A DNA stretch of 37,915 nucleotides from Gammaproteobacteria bacterium (GTDB lineage Bacteria; Pseudomonadota; Gammaproteobacteria; DAOVJZ01): the NCBI GenBank assembly GCA_029882995.1, contig JAOUJV010000012.1, positions 1 to 37,915 of the forward strand, given 5' to 3'. Shown one piece after another: positions 34,479-37,915 of this stretch; position 1 is the first letter of the stretch; each line of letters opens with the position of its first letter. A program made the position numbers and the translations under genes. Under the pieces are notes generated by a model. That model saw only the letters and a program-made list of their open reading frames with translations, was not told where the DNA came from and ran no database searches.

Positions 34479-35060
34479 ATGACTGAATACCTGCTCATAC
34501 TGATCAGCACCATTCTTGTTAACAACTTCGTGTTAGTGAAGTTCCTTGGTCTGTGTCCTTTCATGAGCGTCTCACGCAAACTGGAAACAGCCATGGGTAT
34601 GTCACTGGCAACCACGTTTGTACTAACACTGGCTTCCATTTGCAGTTATCTGGTTAATCAATATTTACTGGAACCTGCCGGACTGGAATATCTGCGTACC
34701 ATCGCATTCATTCTTGTCATTGCCGCCGTGGTTCAGTTCACTGAAATGGTGGTACACAAAACCAGCCCCCTGCTCTATCAGGTTCTTGGTATTTTTCTGC
34801 CATTAATTACAACCAACTGTGCCGTACTGGGTGTCGCCCTGCTGAACACGCAGGCACAACACTCCTTTATGCAGTCTGCAGTTTATGGTTTTGGCGCAGC
34901 AATCGGTTTTTCACTGGTGCTGGTTTTATTTTCGGCAATGCGCGAACGCATCGCTGCCGCTGATGTGCCGGTTCCTTTCCGTGGTGCAGCAATCTCATTA
35001 ATTACTGCGGGACTGATGTCACTGGCCTTCATGGGTTTTTCTGGACTGGTAAAAGGATAA
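34479..35060 (+). CDS. rsxA: RsxA/RnfA, Rnf electron transport complex subunit
   Basis: A 193-residue inner-membrane protein with six predicted helices and no cofactor cysteine sets, the RnfA/NqrE fold. The conserved block [20 protein letters not shown] near residues 15-34 and [11 protein letters not shown] near 107-117 carry the cysteines that in RnfA/NqrE help bind a metal or Fe-S site at the membrane core. It is part of the ion-coupled ferredoxin:NAD oxidoreductase or the SoxR-reducing complex (rsx). rsxB follows after 3 bases. Confidence 0.96.
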   Translation: MTEYLLILISTILVNNFVLVKFLGLCPFMSVSRKLETAMGMSLATTFVLTLASICSYLVNQYLLEPAGLEYLRTIAFILVIAAVVQFTEMVVHKTSPLLYQVLGIFLPLITTNCAVLGVALLNTQAQHSFMQSAVYGFGAAIGFSLVLVLFSAMRERIAAADVPVPFRGAAISLITAGLMSLAFMGFSGLVKG

Positions 35061-35063
35061 AAC

Positions 35064-35627
35064 ATGCTAACAGCGATACTATCGCTGGCTGGACTGGCAA
35101 TTTTATTTGGTTTGATACTCGGCTTTGCCGCCGTGCGTTTCCGCGTGGAAAGTGATCCGGTTGTCGACAAGATCGATGCCCTGCTTCCACAAACACAATG
35201 TGGCCAGTGCACTTACCCTGGCTGTCGTCCTTATGCCGAAGCCATGGCAAAAGGCGAAGCAGACATTAATCAGTGCCCGCCCGGTGGGGAACAAACAATT
35301 GTCGCTCTTGCCGACTTGCTGGGTGTTGATCCAAAACCATTAAACCCGGAGATGGGTGAGGTAAAGGAAGAAAAAACAGTTGTTATTATTGATGAAGACA
35401 TCTGCATTGGTTGCACCTTGTGTATACAAGCCTGTCCGGTCGATGCAATTCTGGGTGCTGCCAAACAAATGCATACTGTGATTGAAGAAGAATGTACCGG
35501 TTGTAATCTGTGTATCCCGCCCTGCCCGGTAGAATGTATTTATATTGTCCCGCGTAAAAAATCCATCCAGAACTGGAAATGGCCCAAGCCTGAAGAAACA
35601 CAAGTTGAAAATGGAGCCAAAGGATAA
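35064..35627 (+). CDS. rsxB: RsxB/RnfB, Fe-S subunit of the Rnf complex
   Basis: A 187-residue Fe-S protein: one N-terminal anchor helix (~5-23), a 4Fe-4S domain with Cys46, Cys49, Cys54 and Cys71 (CGQCTYPGC...CPP), and two ferredoxin-type clusters [13 protein letters not shown] and [13 protein letters not shown]. It passes electrons between ferredoxin and the membrane subunits. The stop and the rsxC start overlap as TAATG. The ribosome site AAAGGA precedes rsxC, and AAAGGAT precedes rsxB. Confidence 0.95.
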   Translation: MLTAILSLAGLAILFGLILGFAAVRFRVESDPVVDKIDALLPQTQCGQCTYPGCRPYAEAMAKGEADINQCPPGGEQTIVALADLLGVDPKPLNPEMGEVKEEKTVVIIDEDICIGCTLCIQACPVDAILGAAKQMHTVIEEECTGCNLCIPPCPVECIYIVPRKKSIQNWKWPKPEETQVENGAKG

Positions 35628-37174
35628 TGTTGAGTCGATTACAACAACTCTGGCAATTCCGCGGTGGTCTGCATCTGGATGAATACAAGCAGTCTTCAAC
35701 AACAGCACCGATCCAGACAATTCCGTTACCGGCAAAACTGATCCTGCCACTGCAACAACACCTTGGCCATACAGCCGAGGCTATTGTTAAAAAAGGTGAC
35801 AAGGTATTAAAAGGACAAAAAATTGCCGAGGCTACCGGTTATGTCAGTGTTCCTTTGCATGCGCCGACATCGGGCACCATTATCGATATTGGTGATTATC
35901 CGGTTGCACATCCATCTGCAATGAAATCCAGCTGCATCGTGATTGAACCGGATGGACAGGATCAATGGGCTGAAAAACAAACCATCAGTGATTATAAAAC
36001 GTTGACGCCTGAGCAAATACGAGAGATTGTTTCTGAAGCCGGTATTGTCGGTATGGGTGGCGCCGGTTTCCCCAGCTTTATCAAGCTCAATCCAGGTGAA
36101 GAAAAGAAAGTTAAAACACTGATCCTCAATGGTGCCGAATGTGAACCCTATATCACCTGTGATGACATGCTTATGCGTGAACAGGCCAAAAATATTATTG
36201 CCGGTGCACGCATCATGCTCTATTCCTTACAGGCTGAACGTTGTCTGATCGGTATCGAGGACAACAAACCGGAAGCGATATCTGCCATACAAAATGCAGC
36301 ATCTGCATTTTCAGACATCACTGTTGTTGCTGTCCCGACACTGTATCCAACCGGTGGTGAAAAACAGCTTATCAAGGTGCTGACCGGGCTTGAAGTTCCC
36401 AGCCAATCACTGCCCGGTAGTATCGGTATCGTTTGTCACAATGTCGCTACCGCCAACGCAGTTTATCATGCTGTCATTTTGGGAGAGCCATCGGTTTCCC
36501 GTATTGTCACTGTGGCCGGAGACAAAGTAAAAACACCACGTAATCTGGAAGTATTGATTGGCACACCTTTTAATGACCTTATTAATGCCTGTGATGGATT
36601 AACCGACGAGAATACGCCTTTAATTATGGGCGGTCCCATGATGGGATTCCGGGTGCATTCAAGCGAAGCACCTGTCATTAAAACCTGTAACTGTATACTG
36701 GCAAAAGAAGATCAGTCACACCATGAACAACATATGCCCTGTATTCGTTGTGCAAAATGTGCCGAGGCCTGCCCGGTTAATTTACTGCCCCAACAACTTT
36801 ACTGGTATGCGCGCGCCAAAGACTTTGACAAGGCACAGGATTACAAACTGTTTGATTGTATTGAATGCGGCTGTTGCGATTATGTCTGCCCCAGTCATAT
36901 TCCGCTGGTACAATATTATCGCTTTGCCAAAACGGAAATCTGGGTACAGGAGCAGGACAAACAGAAATCGGATATTGCACGCGAACGCCATGAGTTCAGA
37001 CAGCTCCGTCTTGAGCGCGAAAAACGTGAACGCGCAGAACGTCACAAGCAAAAACAGGAAGCATTGAACAAGTCGGGTGATAAAGACAAAAAGCAGGAAG
37101 CTATTCAGGCCGCACTCGACAGAGTCAAGGCAAAACGTGAATCACAGCAGGAAAACAAGAATCAGGAATCATGA
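35627..37174 (+). CDS. rsxC: RsxC/RnfC, peripheral flavin/Fe-S subunit of the Rnf complex
   Basis: A 515-residue peripheral subunit. Residues ~35-115 form a barrel-sandwich (lipoyl-like) region, then an NADH/FMN-binding core with GIVGMGGAGFPSF, NGAECEPYITCDDML and LYPTGGEKQLI, and two 4Fe-4S sites, CIRCAKCAEACPV and CIECGCCDYVCPS. The last ~75 residues are a Lys/Glu/Arg-rich helix with one AALDRVKAKR unit, as in the tails of gammaproteobacterial RsxC, here much shorter than the E. coli tail. Its stop overlaps the rsxD start (ATGA). Confidence 0.95.
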   Translation: MLSRLQQLWQFRGGLHLDEYKQSSTTAPIQTIPLPAKLILPLQQHLGHTAEAIVKKGDKVLKGQKIAEATGYVSVPLHAPTSGTIIDIGDYPVAHPSAMKSSCIVIEPDGQDQWAEKQTISDYKTLTPEQIREIVSEAGIVGMGGAGFPSFIKLNPGEEKKVKTLILNGAECEPYITCDDMLMREQAKNIIAGARIMLYSLQAERCLIGIEDNKPEAISAIQNAASAFSDITVVAVPTLYPTGGEKQLIKVLTGLEVPSQSLPGSIGIVCHNVATANAVYHAVILGEPSVSRIVTVAGDKVKTPRNLEVLIGTPFNDLINACDGLTDENTPLIMGGPMMGFRVHSSEAPVIKTCNCILAKEDQSHHEQHMPCIRCAKCAEACPVNLLPQQLYWYARAKDFDKAQDYKLFDCIECGCCDYVCPSHIPLVQYYRFAKTEIWVQEQDKQKSDIARERHEFRQLRLEREKRERAERHKQKQEALNKSGDKDKKQEAIQAALDRVKAKRESQQENKNQES

Positions 37175-37915
37175 TTAACAGCTCACCCTTTACGCACAAG
37201 AGTATCAACTTACCTTTCTTTATGGGTGCAGTTGCTATTACCCTGATCCCCGCCCTGTTTACCTATATCTGGTTTTTCGGCCCGGGCATTGCCGTGCATA
37301 TGTTGATTGGTATTACCACAGCACTGGCAACAGAAACCATCATGCTGAAACTGCGCCATAGACCGGTTAAACCGTTTATTGCGGACAACAGCGCCATTAT
37401 TACTGCTGTATTACTCGTGTTCTGTATCCCCCCCTTTGCACCCTGGTGGATCAGTTTTATCGGTGTGGCATTTGCAATAGTGTTTGGAAAACATCTGTAT
37501 GGCGGACTTGGCTACAACCCCTTTAATCCGGCCATGCTGGGTTATGCCATGCTGTTGATTTCATTTCCGGCCGAGATGACAGCATGGACAGCGCCGGTCG
37601 AATTACTTGAGAATGCGCCCGGTCTGATCAGCACATTACAAATCATATTTTACGGTTCTCTTCTGGAGCCTGTTCTGTTTGATGCCATTACCATGGCGAC
37701 ACCACTGGATGCACTGAAAACCCAGCTTGGTCTGGAGCAAAACTTGCAAACTATTCTGCAAGGCCCTGTCTTTGGTGTCATGGCAGGCAAAGGCTGGGAA
37801 TGGATCAATGTTGCGATTCTGGCAGGTGGACTGTTTTTAATGTTTAAAAAAATTATTACCTGGCATATCCCGGTTGCATTGCTTGGCAGTCTACTCATCA
37901 TGTCTGGTATTTTCT
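37171..37915 (+). CDS. rsxD: RsxD/RnfD, membrane flavin subunit, 3' truncated by window edge
   Basis: The frame opens with an ATGA overlap at the rsxC stop and runs without a stop to the window end, giving 248 residues of an integral membrane subunit (full-length ~350). Features are SPFTHKSINLPFFM at the start, ADNSAIITAVLL, GLGYNPFNPAM (a hallmark of RnfD/NqrB) and Thr177 in DAITMATPLD, the site where FMN is covalently joined in the family. Multiple membrane helices are visible from residue 15 on. The next expected genes, rsxG and rsxE, lie beyond the window. Confidence 0.94.
   Translation, partial: MINSSPFTHKSINLPFFMGAVAITLIPALFTYIWFFGPGIAVHMLIGITTALATETIMLKLRHRPVKPFIADNSAIITAVLLVFCIPPFAPWWISFIGVAFAIVFGKHLYGGLGYNPFNPAMLGYAMLLISFPAEMTAWTAPVELLENAPGLISTLQIIFYGSLLEPVLFDAITMATPLDALKTQLGLEQNLQTILQGPVFGVMAGKGWEWINVAILAGGLFLMFKKIITWHIPVALLGSLLIMSGIF

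Noticed and set aside
1-37915. CRISPR arrays, tRNA or rRNA genes, insertion sequences, prophage genes
   Set aside because: No regularly spaced repeats, cloverleaf sequences, transposase, integrase or phage structural genes could be seen on either strand.

Overview
The window reads as chromosome from a gammaproteobacterium of moderate to low G+C. The evidence is gammaproteobacterial gene content and order: Hda beside a PerM-type permease and PgsA, a DUF2066 gene divergent from purM-purN, dcd-apbC beside metG, and an Rnf/Rsx redox operon. No genus can be named from sequence alone. There is no tRNA, rRNA, insertion sequence, integrase or CRISPR array.

Layout. 1-369 (+) is the 3' end of a MarR-type regulator. 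373-3851 (-) holds rimK, an aspartoacylase-like metallohydrolase, a RimB-like protease and ldhA. 4015-7497 (-) is the operon DUF2066 - pgsA - perM-like - hda. 7592-10051 (+) is purM - purN - DUF3108. 10123-11357 has a lipoprotein (-) and an exported cupredoxin (+). 11359-28258 (-) is a 19-gene aryl polyene (APE) biosynthetic operon. 28446-29459 (+) is a PagL-like outer-membrane protein and a small lipoprotein, ended by a very strong bidirectional terminator. 29509-32089 (-) is a methyltransferase, dcd and apbC. 32352-37915 (+) is metG and rsxABCD, with rsxD running off the end.

The APE operon is the main accessory system. In transcription order (right to left) it encodes a chain-length factor (ApeC type), a lysophospholipid acyltransferase, two acyl carrier proteins, a COG4648 membrane protein, an aryl-acid AMP ligase, a short hot-dog dehydratase (ApeI type), a glycosyltransferase/acyltransferase fusion, an aromatic amino acid ammonia-lyase, a thioesterase, a LolA-like chaperone, an MMPL exporter, a DUF3261 lipoprotein, a ketosynthase (ApeO type), a second dehydratase (ApeP type), a ketoreductase (ApeQ type), a second ketosynthase (ApeR type), a 4'-phosphopantetheinyl transferase and a methyltransferase. 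Almost every junction is an ATGA, GTGA or TAATG overlap, and no gap exceeds about 13 bases. The inferred scheme is: the lyase makes an aryl acrylate, the ligase loads it on a carrier protein, the ketosynthase/reductase/dehydratase set builds the polyene, the methyltransferase decorates the ring, acyltransferases attach the product to a lipid, and the LolA/MMPL/lipoprotein set moves it to the outer membrane.

Points for a second look are an ammonia-lyase with an unusual Phe-His selectivity pair, dehydratase partners that split the usual catalytic residues, a PagL-like protein with Asn where the catalytic Glu should be, an S6-modification module with an extra hydrolase, and an operon end that abuts a convergent cupredoxin gene with no visible terminator.
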